A stretch of DNA of 64,000 nt from Actinomycetes bacterium (GCA_029779645.1 JAKPAC010000015.1:1-64000), one strand, 5' to 3'; shown: positions 9,919 to 18,642, numbered from the stretch's first letter. Made by a program: numbers and translations. The notes: generated by a model from the sequence alone, not told the origin.

Positions 9919-11388
9919 TTGGCTTCAACAAGCGTGGAAGCGACCGTCGGTGCCAGCCGACGCGCCTGGCTTCACCCGATCGTGCTCATCGTCGGCACCC
10001 TGCTCGTCTTCGCTGCGCACTTCCGCCCATGGGAAGTCGGGTACCTCGAGGAGTGGCCGCTCGCGCAGAACTGGATTGCGCAGGGGGGCTGGGCCGTTGT
10101 TCCCAGCTACCTGGAATGGACGCTGAGCCGACCGCTGCACCTGGTCCCGTCGTTCATCGGGCTCGCACTCGGCAACGGAGCGCCCGGTGCGATCTTCTTC
10201 GTGCTCGGGCTCGTCGCTGCGGCGCAGCTCCCCGTCGTGGTGTGGGCGCTGCGTCCGATATCGCGCTCGTTCTGGCTCAGCTTCGCCGTGGGTCTCTTCT
10301 TGGCGCTTCACCCGCTGTGGCCGGGAGGATTCCTGCAGCGCTTCCTGCCCGCGCAGACCGCGGCGCTGGGACTCGCCATCGCACTCGGCTTCCTGATTCG
10401 CTGGTACCTGTCCGGCAAGGTCCGCTGGATCGTGTGGACCAGCGTGTCGCTCCTGCTGGGGTTCGCCGTCTACCCCGGTCCCGCGACCGTGGCACCGCTG
10501 ATGGCACTCGCGATCGCGCTCGCCGTGAAGACGAGCTGGAAGCGGCGCATCGTCGCGGTCGTGGTGGTCACCGCGACCTCAGCCTTCATGACCCTCTACT
10601 CGCTGGTGATCTCGCGCCTGATCATGCCCAGCGGCACGAGCTACGAACTCGACAACATCGCAACGGCCGGAGTCACCAGCATTCGCGAGCTCGTGACCTT
10701 CGTGCAGTCGACGCTGTTCTCGCGCGGTGAGCTGATCCTGCTCGGCATCGCGGTGGTCGCGGTGCTCGGCGCAGTCCTCGCGCTCACCGGCGCCGTTCCC
10801 CACCCAGCCGGCTGGCTGATCACGGGTGTCGCACTGGTCAGCCCCGCGGTATCCGTGGTCTTCTTCGGGCATGCAGGATGGCTGAGCGACATCGACCGCC
10901 TCGGCTACGTGATCTCGCTTGCGCTCTTCGTCGCCCTGTGCGTCTGGCCGCTCAACAGCGAAGGAACGCGCGTCAAGATGGAGGCTGTCTTCGCAGTCAT
11001 CCTGATTGCGGTCTCGTTCGTCGGCGCCGCGCGCGGCATCCAGAGCTGGCAGTCTGACATCGCGCTTCAGCACAAGCTGCTCACGGCGCTCGGCCCGGTC
11101 GTCGCCGAAGCCGAGGGCGAGGGCGAGGTCGTCGTCGTCATCGATCGATCCGGCACGCTTGGGTACAATGGCACGTTCCCGCTGCAGTACCTGGGCCCTG
11201 CCTCGCAGGTGTGGAACGACGATCAGACCACGGTATGGCTCTGCTTCGAAGAGCCATCACCGCTTCCCTCGGGCGCAGTGCTCTGCGATCCCAACGACAC
11301 CGGCACCGATCTGCGACTCGTGGACACACTCGTGCTCGAGAGCGGTGCGGTCGACTTCTTCATCGGCGAAAGAGAAACAGATGGCTGA
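9919..11388 (+). CDS. Polytopic membrane protein, GT-C-like, function unknown
   Basis: A 489-residue protein with about eleven hydrophobic helices and an extracytoplasmic C-terminal part (about residues 365-489). TTG 9919 is chosen because GGAGGG lies nine bases upstream; a GTG 36 bases earlier has no ribosome site. Its N-terminal 'AHFRPWEVGYLEEWPL' segment follows helix 1, where GT-C enzymes place catalytic acidic residues, but the catalytic residue is not established. It sits between rmlB and the sugar aminotransferase gene, overlapping the latter by eight bases. A role in transferring a lipid-linked sugar outside the membrane is inference. Confidence 0.65.
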   Translation: MASTSVEATVGASRRAWLHPIVLIVGTLLVFAAHFRPWEVGYLEEWPLAQNWIAQGGWAVVPSYLEWTLSRPLHLVPSFIGLALGNGAPGAIFFVLGLVAAAQLPVVVWALRPISRSFWLSFAVGLFLALHPLWPGGFLQRFLPAQTAALGLAIALGFLIRWYLSGKVRWIVWTSVSLLLGFAVYPGPATVAPLMALAIALAVKTSWKRRIVAVVVVTATSAFMTLYSLVISRLIMPSGTSYELDNIATAGVTSIRELVTFVQSTLFSRGELILLGIAVVAVLGAVLALTGAVPHPAGWLITGVALVSPAVSVVFFGHAGWLSDIDRLGYVISLALFVALCVWPLNSEGTRVKMEAVFAVILIAVSFVGAARGIQSWQSDIALQHKLLTALGPVVAEAEGEGEVVVVIDRSGTLGYNGTFPLQYLGPASQVWNDDQTTVWLCFEEPSPLPSGAVLCDPNDTGTDLRLVDTLVLESGAVDFFIGERETDG

Positions 11389-12496
11389 AACTGAGCGAGT
11401 CCCCTTCAACGACCTCTCTCGAGGGATGGCACGCGACCGTGAGATCATGCTCGCGGCGACCGCCGACGTGATCGACTCGGGATACGCCGTGCACGGCTCA
11501 CAGCACTCGAGCTTCGAAGCCGAGCTGGCCGCCTACCTCAGCGTCGAGCACGCGGTCGGCGTGGCGAGCGGAACCGACGCACTCGAGCTCGCGATCAAGG
11601 CGGTGATGCCCGCCGGGCGCTCCGCAGTGCTCACGGCCGGCAACGCCGGCGCGTACACCTCGACGGCGGCAGTCCGGGCCGGCTTCACGCCCCGCTACGC
11701 TGACGTCGACCCGGTGACCCTGTGTCTGACTCCGGAGACGGTGCTCCCCGCGCTCGACGACACCATCGGCGTCGTCGTGGTGACGCACCTCTACGGCTAC
11801 CTCGGTGATGCCGCCACACTGCGATCGCTGCTCGATGAGCGCGGCATCGCCCTCGTCGAGGACTGCGCGCAGTCGATCGGCGCCGTCCGCGACGGTGCGT
11901 ACGCGGGCAGCTTCGGTCACGCCGCGACAATCAGCTTCTATCCGACCAAGAACCTCGGGGCCATCGGCGACGGTGGCGCCGTGGTGACGCGGTCGGCCGA
12001 GACCGCGGAGACGGTGCGGCAACTCCGCCAGTATGGGTGGGCGGGCAAGTACAACGCGACGCTCCCCGGCGGCACGAACTCACGCCTCGACGAGCTGCAA
12101 GCCGCATTCCTGCGCCTGCGGCTGCCAATGGTGGACGGCTTCAACGCACGCCGACGGGAGATCATCGACCGCTACCGCGCGGCCGCCGAGTCTCTGCCCT
12201 CCGGCCTGCTCGCGGTGCTGCCGGCCGACGGCGAGCACCACGCCGCACACCTGGCGATCGCGCGCTCGGACAGGCGCGACGAGGTTCGCGCGGCACTCGC
12301 CGACGCGGGCATCGCCACTGACGTGCACTTCCCGCTGCCAGACTGGGAGCAGCCCGCCTTCGCGCGATTCGCGCCGGCCGCTGAGCTGAGCGCCACGCGC
12401 AGCGCCGTCGGCGAGATCTTGAGCCTGCCGCTCTTCCCGGAACTGCGCGACGACGAAGTCGAACGAGTCTGCAGCGCCATCCGGGGTCTTCGATGA
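11381..12496 (+). CDS. DegT/DnrJ/EryC1 sugar 3-aminotransferase (FdtB/QdtB-like)
   Basis: A 371-residue PLP aminotransferase acting on keto-sugar nucleotides. GVASGTDALELAI binds the cofactor phosphate, LVEDCAQSIGA carries the PLP-contacting Asp, and ISFYPTKNLGAIGDGGAVV holds the Schiff-base Lys190. A much longer upstream extension lies in another gene, so ATG 11381 is the start. With a 3,4-ketoisomerase three genes on and RmlA/RmlB before it, the likely product is a dTDP-3-amino-3,6-dideoxyhexose. Regiochemistry (C3 rather than C4) is inferred from that neighbour. Confidence 0.85.
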   Translation: MAETERVPFNDLSRGMARDREIMLAATADVIDSGYAVHGSQHSSFEAELAAYLSVEHAVGVASGTDALELAIKAVMPAGRSAVLTAGNAGAYTSTAAVRAGFTPRYADVDPVTLCLTPETVLPALDDTIGVVVVTHLYGYLGDAATLRSLLDERGIALVEDCAQSIGAVRDGAYAGSFGHAATISFYPTKNLGAIGDGGAVVTRSAETAETVRQLRQYGWAGKYNATLPGGTNSRLDELQAAFLRLRLPMVDGFNARRREIIDRYRAAAESLPSGLLAVLPADGEHHAAHLAIARSDRRDEVRAALADAGIATDVHFPLPDWEQPAFARFAPAAELSATRSAVGEILSLPLFPELRDDEVERVCSAIRGLR

Positions 12497-13422
12497 CCGC
12501 ATTTTCGATCGTCATCCCCGTCTACGGCAACGAGGAGAATATTCCCTCGCTCCTGGCCCGCCTGACGGAGCTCATGGTCGAGTTGCCGGAGGCAACCGAG
12601 GTCGTGTTCGTCGTCGACGGATCTCCCGACGGCTCGTACAAGGCCCTCGCCGAGGCCCTGCCTTCCGCTGCGTTCAGCTCTCAGCTGCTGCAGCACTCGC
12701 GAAATTTCGGCTCGTTCGCTGCCATTCGCACCGGCCTTGCCGCGGCGAAGGGCGAGACGATCGGGGTCATGGCCGCTGACCTGCAGGAGCCTGCCGAGCT
12801 CATGGTCGAGTTCCAGCGCGTCCTCGCATCGGGTTCGGTCGACGTCGCCGTGGGCCGACGAGTCGCCCGAAACGACCCCGCGCTCTCGAGCCTCGGCTCG
12901 CGCGCGTTCTGGGGACTCTACCGTCGCACCATTGCCCGCGATATGCCTCCCGGCGGCGTGGACGTGTTCGGATGCACCCGTGCCGTCGCGCAGGTGCTCG
13001 TCCAGCTCGACGAGGCGAACTCGAGTCTTGTCGCCCAGTTGTACTGGGTCGGATTCCGCCGGGCCGAGATTCCGTACAGCCGCCAGGAGCGCGAGCACGG
13101 CACCAGCCAGTGGACGCTGCGCAAGCGCGTCAAGTATCTGCTCGACAGCGTGTTCTCGTTCACCAACCTACCGCTCGATCTGCTGCTTCTCACCGGCGTC
13201 TTCGGCACGGTCGCAGTCGTCGTGATCGCCGTGGTGATCCTGGGCTTCTATCTCACCGGCGGGATCACGGAGCCCGGCTATGTGCCGCTCATGCTCGCGA
13301 TCCTGTTCTCGACGTTCCTCACCATCACGTCGATCGGCATCGTCGGCGCATACGTGTGGCGCGTGTTCGACAACACCAAGCGCCGCCCGACGTCCATCGT
13401 GATGAGTCGCGAGGAGTGGTGA
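12493..13422 (+). CDS. Polyprenyl-phosphate glycosyltransferase with membrane anchor (GtrB/ArnC-like GT2)
   Basis: A 309-residue GT2 enzyme with FSIVIPVYGNEENIPSLL, VVFVVDGSPDGS, LLQHSRNFGSFAAIRTGL and MAADLQEPAEL, followed by a basic RVKYLLDSVFSF stretch and two C-terminal membrane helices (about residues 230-257 and 268-290). This is the architecture of GtrB/ArnC enzymes that load a sugar onto undecaprenyl phosphate. It is followed by a GtrA protein, its usual partner, with overlapping stop and start. Confidence 0.88.
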   Translation: MTAFSIVIPVYGNEENIPSLLARLTELMVELPEATEVVFVVDGSPDGSYKALAEALPSAAFSSQLLQHSRNFGSFAAIRTGLAAAKGETIGVMAADLQEPAELMVEFQRVLASGSVDVAVGRRVARNDPALSSLGSRAFWGLYRRTIARDMPPGGVDVFGCTRAVAQVLVQLDEANSSLVAQLYWVGFRRAEIPYSRQEREHGTSQWTLRKRVKYLLDSVFSFTNLPLDLLLLTGVFGTVAVVVIAVVILGFYLTGGITEPGYVPLMLAILFSTFLTITSIGIVGAYVWRVFDNTKRRPTSIVMSREEW

Positions 13423-13829
13423 GCGAAGGCACGGGCGAGCGGCGCTCGACGATCGCCGCGGCATGGCGATTCCTGGTGGTCGGCGGAACGAACACACTCG
13501 CGACCGCGGCGATTCTCGTGGTGCTGAGCTATCTCATGCCGGGCTGGCTCGCCTACACGATCGCGTTCGCGCTCGGGCTGATCTACTCGACGCTGTTCGC
13601 GTCGCGCTGGGTGTTCACCAAGAACGGGTCGCGACGCGCGATGCTCGTCTATGCGCTCAGCTACGTCGTCATCTACTTCGTCGGCTTGCTGTGCATCGCC
13701 GGCATCCGGGCGCTCGATTGGCCCGAGTATCTGAACGCGCTCAGCACCATCGTCACCGCTCCCCTGGGTTTCGTGGCGGGGCGGCTAGTATTTCGTGAGC
13801 GCAAACGTGAGGAGAGCATCGATGACTGA
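13419..13829 (+). CDS. GtrA family membrane protein
   Basis: A 136-residue protein with four helices beginning AAAWRFLVVGGTNTLATAAIL, the GtrA signature of an N-terminal FxxVGxxxT helix. The conserved ASRWVFTKNGSR loop follows helix two. GtrA proteins are thought to help flip polyprenyl-phosphate sugars made by the adjacent GtrB-like enzyme. GTG 13419 overlaps the GT2 stop by four bases and excludes a long spurious upstream extension. The 3' end overlaps the next gene by eight bases. Confidence 0.85.
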   Translation: MSEGTGERRSTIAAAWRFLVVGGTNTLATAAILVVLSYLMPGWLAYTIAFALGLIYSTLFASRWVFTKNGSRRAMLVYALSYVVIYFVGLLCIAGIRALDWPEYLNALSTIVTAPLGFVAGRLVFRERKREESIDD

Positions 13830-14739
13830 CGCCGATCAGTACTTCGTACACCCGCAGGGCATCTGTGAGAGCACGCAGATCGGCGCCCGCACACGCGTGT
13901 GGGCGTTCTCACACGTGCTTCCGGGCGCCGTGATCGGCGAAGACGGCAACATCAACGACCATGTGTTCGTCGAGAACGACGTGATCATCGGCGACCGCGT
14001 GACGCTGAAGTCGGGTGTGCAGGTCTGGGACGGCATTCGCCTCGGCGACGACGTCTTCATCGGCCCCAATGCGACGTTCACGAACGATCGCTTCCCGCGC
14101 AGCAAGCAGTACCCGGATTCCTTTGCCCGCACGACCATTGAGGATGGCGCGTCGATCGGAGGCGGCGCGGTGATCCTTCCCGGCATCCGGGTCGGGCGTC
14201 GAGCGATGGTCGGCGCGGGCGCAGTCGTCACGAAGGACGTGCCCCCGTACGCGATCGTCGTCGGCAACCCGGCCCGAATCGTCGGCTACGCCGAGACCGC
14301 AGGGCCTGCAGCCACCGGCACCACGACGGAACTCGGCACGCCAGAAGGGCTCACCGCTCTGCGCACCGTCAGCGATATTCGTGGCGACCTGCTGCCGATC
14401 GATCTGCCTGAGTCCGTGCCGTTCGTCCCGCAGCGGGTGTTCTTCGTGCACGGCGTGCCCTCGAAGGAGGTGCGCGGCGAGCACGCGCACCGCCGCTGCG
14501 AGCAGTTCCTCATCTGCGTCACCGGAAGCGTCTCGTGCATCGTCGACGACGGCAGCACCCGACGCGAGTACGTGCTCGACCACCCGTCCAAGGGACTGCA
14601 CATGCCCCCGATGACCTGGGGCACGCAGTACGACTACAGCCCCGACGCGGTTCTGGCGGTGTTCGCATCTGAGAAGTACGACGACGCCGACTACATTCGC
14701 GACTATGAGGAGTTCGTCGCACTGGCGCAGCCCCAGTGA
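13822..14739 (+). CDS. Bifunctional sugar N-acetyltransferase / dTDP-6-deoxyhexose 3,4-ketoisomerase (WxcM/FdtD-like)
   Basis: A 305-residue two-domain protein. Residues about 1-155 form a left-handed beta-helix acetyltransferase with hexapeptide repeats (WAFSHVLPGAVIGEDGNI, VTLKSGVQVWDGIRLGDD, FIGPNATFTNDRFPRSK). Residues about 175-305 form a cupin of the FdtA/QdtA ketoisomerase family (RGEHAHRRCEQFLICVTGS, GLHMPPMTWGTQYDYS, ASEKYDDADYIRDYEEF). Fused enzymes of this kind (WxcM, FdtD) make Fuc3NAc-type sugars. ATG 13822 is chosen for its GAGGAG ribosome site. The ketoisomerase would precede the aminotransferase at 11381; the acetyltransferase would finish the sugar. Confidence 0.9.
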   Translation: MTDADQYFVHPQGICESTQIGARTRVWAFSHVLPGAVIGEDGNINDHVFVENDVIIGDRVTLKSGVQVWDGIRLGDDVFIGPNATFTNDRFPRSKQYPDSFARTTIEDGASIGGGAVILPGIRVGRRAMVGAGAVVTKDVPPYAIVVGNPARIVGYAETAGPAATGTTTELGTPEGLTALRTVSDIRGDLLPIDLPESVPFVPQRVFFVHGVPSKEVRGEHAHRRCEQFLICVTGSVSCIVDDGSTRREYVLDHPSKGLHMPPMTWGTQYDYSPDAVLAVFASEKYDDADYIRDYEEFVALAQPQ

Positions 14740-16133
14740 GGAACACGTCCACCCGACCGAAGACAGCCGCCCCTTGGGCATCTTCGCCGCTGCAGACGCT
14801 GGCTGCCGGCATCGTCGTATTCGCGCTGCAGTGGATGCACGGCCCCGCGGACGCATTCGTCTACGACGCTGCGCAGTACTGGGAAGGCGCGCTCGCGCTC
14901 CTGAACGGGGGTGACGTGACCGGCGCGGGCGTGCTCGAGATGCGCGGTGCGCTCTCTCCGCTCGTCTACCTGCTCCCGGCGCTCGTCACCACGGCGCTCG
15001 GTCCATGGGCGGCGGCATGGTCGGTCCTCGCGTGGAACGCGCTCCTCGCGGTGGTGCTGCTCGTCGTGCTCATCCCCCGCATCGCGGAGCAGATCACCCC
15101 AGGCCGCCGCACCGCGCGCGTGTGGGTGTCTGCGCTGCTCGGCGGAATCGTCCTCTCCGGCTTCGCCCGATTCCCCCTGCTCGACGTGTGGTCGGTCACG
15201 ATCGCCCTCGCCGGGCTGTACGCCCTCCTCGTGGGTCGCCGTTGGTTCACCCTGGCCGCGGGCGGGCTCGCACTCGCGGTCGCGGTCAACCTGCGGCCTT
15301 CCTATCTCGTCCCCGTGATGATCGCAGCGATCGTGCTCCTGATCGCACGCCCCCGCCACGTCGTCTGGGCGGCACCGGGAGCTGCCTTCGGCGCATCCGC
15401 CCAAGCCCTGTTCAACATCACCGTGTTCGGACAACTGAGCTTCAGCCCAGTCGCGACTCCACTTCTGCTGCGGGTCCAAGCCGCCCAGGCCACCTATGGC
15501 GTGCGCTACGACACGGTGGTCAGCGGTGAGCAGCACCCACAGCAGTGGTACTGCGACCCCGCCTATGCGGGGCTTCTCCTCGACGACCACGTGCCGACCG
15601 GACCGCTCGACGTCGTGATGTCGGCAGTCTCACACCTCCCGCAGTCGCTGTGGTTCCTCAGCGAGAAGGCCTCGTCGAGTCTCTTCTGGACCTTTGGGAC
15701 GCCGTACGAACCCGCGCCGGGTGCCGGCCTGGGCGCCATGACCATCGCCGTCGTCGCCGTCGCCGCGTTCGGCGTCGTGGCGCTGATCTGGCGCCTGATC
15801 ATCAACTGGTCGATCCGTGCCACACGGCTGCACGCGCTCGCGCTGCTCGGCTTCTGGTTCGGCGCACTCGGCACGCTCGTGTTCGCCACGCCTGAGACTC
15901 GCTTCGCGCTCCCGCTGGTGCTCGTGGGCCTGATCGGTCTGCTCGTCGCGCCCCCCGCTGCGGCATGGGGCGATGGCAGCCGCCGCTCCGCGATCGTCGC
16001 GCTTGCCGCCGCGGTGGCGCTCTCTGGGTGCCTGCTGCTGATCGGGGAGTCGGGGCTGGATCACCCGGTGCCGCCGGGACCGTTGGCGGACGCAGACAGC
16101 TGCGCAGAGCTCACCGCACCGTCGGGCCGCTAG
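14736..16133 (+). CDS. Polytopic membrane protein, GT-C-like, function unknown
   Basis: A 465-residue protein with about ten helices. After helix 1 comes ADAFVYDAAQYWEGALALL, an extracytoplasmic loop with acidic residues in the place where GT-C enzymes (ArnT/PMT-like) keep their catalytic Asp. A second large loop lies about residues 245-305. GTG 14736 overlaps the previous stop, so it is the last gene of the rmlA-led run. It probably uses a polyprenyl-phosphate sugar on the outer face of the membrane; this rests on topology and neighbours. Confidence 0.65.
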   Translation: MRNTSTRPKTAAPWASSPLQTLAAGIVVFALQWMHGPADAFVYDAAQYWEGALALLNGGDVTGAGVLEMRGALSPLVYLLPALVTTALGPWAAAWSVLAWNALLAVVLLVVLIPRIAEQITPGRRTARVWVSALLGGIVLSGFARFPLLDVWSVTIALAGLYALLVGRRWFTLAAGGLALAVAVNLRPSYLVPVMIAAIVLLIARPRHVVWAAPGAAFGASAQALFNITVFGQLSFSPVATPLLLRVQAAQATYGVRYDTVVSGEQHPQQWYCDPAYAGLLLDDHVPTGPLDVVMSAVSHLPQSLWFLSEKASSSLFWTFGTPYEPAPGAGLGAMTIAVVAVAAFGVVALIWRLIINWSIRATRLHALALLGFWFGALGTLVFATPETRFALPLVLVGLIGLLVAPPAAAWGDGSRRSAIVALAAAVALSGCLLLIGESGLDHPVPPGPLADADSCAELTAPSGR

Positions 16134-16182
16134 CCGCAGCTCCCGCAGCCAGCATCACGCGGTCGCGGGCGGGCGCTCGACC

Positions 16183-16758
16183 CTACGCGCCGTCGACGAG
16201 GCGCGCGACCTCGGCCAGTCGAGGATGCAGACGGTCCTTGTCCGAGAGTTCCGCCCGCTCGAGCGGGATCGGCCACTCAATCGCCGCATCCTCGTCAGCC
16301 AGGTTCACGAACGTGTAGTCACCCTGCGCTTCGGGGCTCCAGTGCGCGTTCACGAGATAGGTGTACGCGGTGTTGGGCTCAAGGGTCTGGTAGGAGTTGC
16401 CCACACCCTTCGGCACGAAGATCGCTGTCGAAGCGTCCAGCTCCGCTGTGAAGACCGTGCCGAAGCTCTCGCCCGCCCGCAGATCAACCCACGCTCCGAA
16501 GACGCTGCCGAAGGCAACCGAGATGAACTTGTCCCACGGCTCGGCATGGATGCCCCGGGTCGTGCCGACAGCATCGTTGAACGAGATGTTGTTCTGCACG
16601 GGCCCGAAGTCCGGAAGCCCGATCTCGAGCATCTTTGCCCGCTGCCAGTTCTCTTTGAACCAGCCACGGTTGTCGCCGTGCACGGGGAGGTCGACGAGAA
16701 GCACACCCGGAATGGGCGTCGTGTGTGCTTGGAGCGGTTTTCCGTAGGTCAGAGCCAC
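16183..16758 (-). CDS. rmlC: dTDP-4-dehydrorhamnose 3,5-epimerase family protein (RmlC-type)
   Basis: A 191-residue cupin epimerase. HGDNRGWFKENWQRAKM, NNISFN and RGIHAEPWDKFISVAFG (general-base His and catalytic Lys region) define the family. FVPKGVGNSYQTL replaces the usual AHGF segment, a variant I associate with the RmlC half of the fused RmlCD proteins of Corynebacterium and relatives. Here the RmlD half is absent: the protein ends at residue 191. It lies 47 bases downstream of an SDR gene that could provide a reductase. The GTG start has TACGCT seven bases upstream. Confidence 0.85.
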   Translation of the reverse strand: MALTYGKPLQAHTTPIPGVLLVDLPVHGDNRGWFKENWQRAKMLEIGLPDFGPVQNNISFNDAVGTTRGIHAEPWDKFISVAFGSVFGAWVDLRAGESFGTVFTAELDASTAIFVPKGVGNSYQTLEPNTAYTYLVNAHWSPEAQGDYTFVNLADEDAAIEWPIPLERAELSDKDRLHPRLAEVARLVDGA

Positions 16759-16765
16759 GGCTCCC

Positions 16766-16771
16766 AGCGTA
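16766..16771 (-). promoter_or_regulatory. Candidate -10 TACGCT before rmlC
   Basis: On the minus strand TACGCT ends seven bases before GTG 16758. GGGAG also lies there but only three bases from the start, too near for a good ribosome site, so a leaderless transcript is the better reading. Confidence 0.45.
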
Positions 16772-16805
16772 CCCGACCCGGAGGACCCGGCTGCCCGTCA
16801 GGTAC

Positions 16806-17672
16806 TCAGCGGTCGCGATCGTGGGCGGCGACGAGCGCGAGGATCTCATCCGCCACGCCCCAGACTGCAGGCGAGTCATACGGACGATCTGGGAACACAC
16901 CGTACTCGAGTGTGATCGGGAGGTGGTTCTCCGCGATGAAGCCCTCGACCTTGTCGGCGAGGCTCACGGGCTTGCCGGTGCTGCAGTTGATCACGCCCGT
17001 GAATCCAGGCGTGATCGCCGCGATCGCAATCTGGCGACCGAGCTCCTCCACGCGGATGAAGTCGTACTGATTCACGCCGGTAGTGAACGGCATGGTCGTT
17101 CGGCCCGCGTCCACCGCCTCGAGCAGGCGCGTGAAGATCGAGCTGTTGCGGCGGTCGTCGCCGTAGATGTAATAGCAACGCAGCCAGGCGACCTCGGTCT
17201 CCGGCAGCGCAAGCAGCACCGCACGGCGCAGCGCGTCCTTCGCGATGCCGTACATCGATCGCGGGCTGGTGGGAGTCTCGGCCGTGATCCCGCCCTCCCA
17301 GTAGCCGATCTCGTGCATGGTGCCGAGCGGCACGATGCGCTTGGCGCCCGCGGCCGCTGCCGCCGTGAGGAACCGAAAGTGATCCGAGAGGTGGAGCATG
17401 TGCGACGGAGCGTTGTGCACAAAGCCGTCCTGCCAAGCCAGGTGGACCACGGCCAGCGTGTCGCTCGAGACGAGCGAGGTGACGTCGAAATCCGGCGAGA
17501 GGATGTCGGCTCCGACCACGTCTGCCCGTGGATCGATCGCCCCCGTGTTGCCGGGTCGACCCACCGCGACGACGCGGCATCCGAGATCAAGCAGGGCGCT
17601 GACGACGTGACGCCCGACATAGCCTGCGGCGCCGGTGACAATGACCGAACCGCGGTCTTCGAATTCTCCCAT
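16806..17672 (-). CDS. NAD-dependent nucleotide-sugar epimerase/reductase (SDR)
   Basis: A 288-residue extended SDR with VIVTGAAGYVGRHVVSALL, an AVVHLAWQDGF strand, SMYGIAKDALRRA (catalytic Tyr-x3-Lys) and RCYYIYGDDRRN for the substrate. Family members are 4-epimerases or 4-keto reductases of nucleotide sugars. Next to an RmlC-type epimerase and with no RmlD in the window, it may reduce a dTDP-4-keto-6-deoxy-L-hexose; this is not proven by sequence. A 57-residue N-terminal extension is rejected in favour of ATG 17672, which has a TATACT box nine bases upstream. Confidence 0.8.
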   Translation of the reverse strand: MGEFEDRGSVIVTGAAGYVGRHVVSALLDLGCRVVAVGRPGNTGAIDPRADVVGADILSPDFDVTSLVSSDTLAVVHLAWQDGFVHNAPSHMLHLSDHFRFLTAAAAAGAKRIVPLGTMHEIGYWEGGITAETPTSPRSMYGIAKDALRRAVLLALPETEVAWLRCYYIYGDDRRNSSIFTRLLEAVDAGRTTMPFTTGVNQYDFIRVEELGRQIAIAAITPGFTGVINCSTGKPVSLADKVEGFIAENHLPITLEYGVFPDRPYDSPAVWGVADEILALVAAHDRDR

Positions 17673-17681
17673 GTTAAGCCG

Positions 17682-17689
17682 AGTATATT
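17682..17689. promoter_or_regulatory. Overlapping face-to-face -10 boxes between the SDR and ABC exporter genes
   Basis: TATACT on the minus strand (17687-17682) reads toward the SDR gene and TATATT on the plus strand (17684-17689) reads toward the exporter. This is one of the few AT-rich spots in the window. The minus-strand box is nine bases from its ATG; the plus-strand box would give a leader of about 30 bases. No clear -35 box is visible. Confidence 0.45.
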
Positions 17690-17729
17690 CGAAGGATGAT
17701 CTTTCGCCCTTCGACCGAGTGTGGGCGCG

Positions 17730-18641
17730 ATGAGCGTTGAAGAGCGATTCGAACGCCTGAGCGCACTGCCGATGCGCTCGCTGGCTCCAGCGGGGCCGGC
17801 TCTGGGCGCCCTGCCCAGCCGCGTCCGCGCCGTCGTTGCACATCGGGAGCTCCTCGGCCTCCTGACTCGGCGTGACCTTGAGGTCCGCTTCCGAGGCAGC
17901 GCCCTCGGCTTCCTCTGGACGCTGATCAAGCCCCTGATCATGCTGGCCACGTTCTATTTCGTCCTGGGCGAGATCCTCGGGGCCGCACGCGGCATGGAGA
18001 ACTTCGGCATCTACGTGTTCTCGGGCCTGACGATCTATGCGCTCTTCTCGGAGTCCATCGGCGCCGCGGCTGGTTCATTCGTCAGCAACGCCGGTCTCGT
18101 GAAGAAGATCTACGTGCCTCGCGAGATCTTCCCGCTGGCTGCGATCGGCGGCGCGATCTTCATGTTCGCGACCCAGCTGCTGGTCCTGGTGGGCGCCATC
18201 ATCGTCTTCCAGCAGTGGCCCGACCCCGCGGGACTCCTCTACTTCCTGCCCTCGGTCACCCTGATCCTGATCTACGTGCTGGCCATCGGCCTGATCATCT
18301 CGGTCTTGAACGTCTACCTCCGTGACGTTCAGTACCTCACCGAGATTCTGCTCATGCTCATGATGTGGGGCTCCCCGATCGTGTACTCGTGGCAGATGGT
18401 CTCGGACGTCATCGCCCGATTCAACCTCCCCGCTTGGGTGCTCGATGTCTATACCAACAACCCGCTCACCCTCGCGGTGCTCGGCTTCCACAAGGCCCTG
18501 TGGAACGGTGGAACCCCCGCAGATTACCCGCCCGACCTCGCAATCCGCATGCTGATCGCCGGACTCGTCGGCCTCGTGCTTCTCGTGCTGGCCCAGTTCG
18601 GATTCCAGAAGCTGCAAGGCAACATCGCACAGGAGCTCTAA
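17730..18641 (+). CDS. Polysaccharide ABC exporter permease (Wzm/TagG-like)
   Basis: A 303-residue ABC-2 type permease with six helices. TRRDLEVRFRGSALGFLWTL and KPLIMLATFYFVLG open the membrane domain, and NAGLVKKIYVPREIFPLA is the coupling-loop signature of Wzm/TagG exporters. It pairs with the ATPase gene that starts one base after its stop. Together they would move a finished lipid-linked glycan across the membrane. ATG 17730 is preferred; GTG 17721 would add three residues, and neither has a clear ribosome site. Confidence 0.9.
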   Translation: MSVEERFERLSALPMRSLAPAGPALGALPSRVRAVVAHRELLGLLTRRDLEVRFRGSALGFLWTLIKPLIMLATFYFVLGEILGAARGMENFGIYVFSGLTIYALFSESIGAAAGSFVSNAGLVKKIYVPREIFPLAAIGGAIFMFATQLLVLVGAIIVFQQWPDPAGLLYFLPSVTLILIYVLAIGLIISVLNVYLRDVQYLTEILLMLMMWGSPIVYSWQMVSDVIARFNLPAWVLDVYTNNPLTLAVLGFHKALWNGGTPADYPPDLAIRMLIAGLVGLVLLVLAQFGFQKLQGNIAQEL

Positions 18642-18642
18642 T

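Noticed and set aside
13795..13821. Earlier start for the bifunctional acetyltransferase gene
   Set aside because: It would overlap the gtrA gene by 35 bases and lacks a ribosome site, whereas ATG 13822 has GAGGAG at good spacing.
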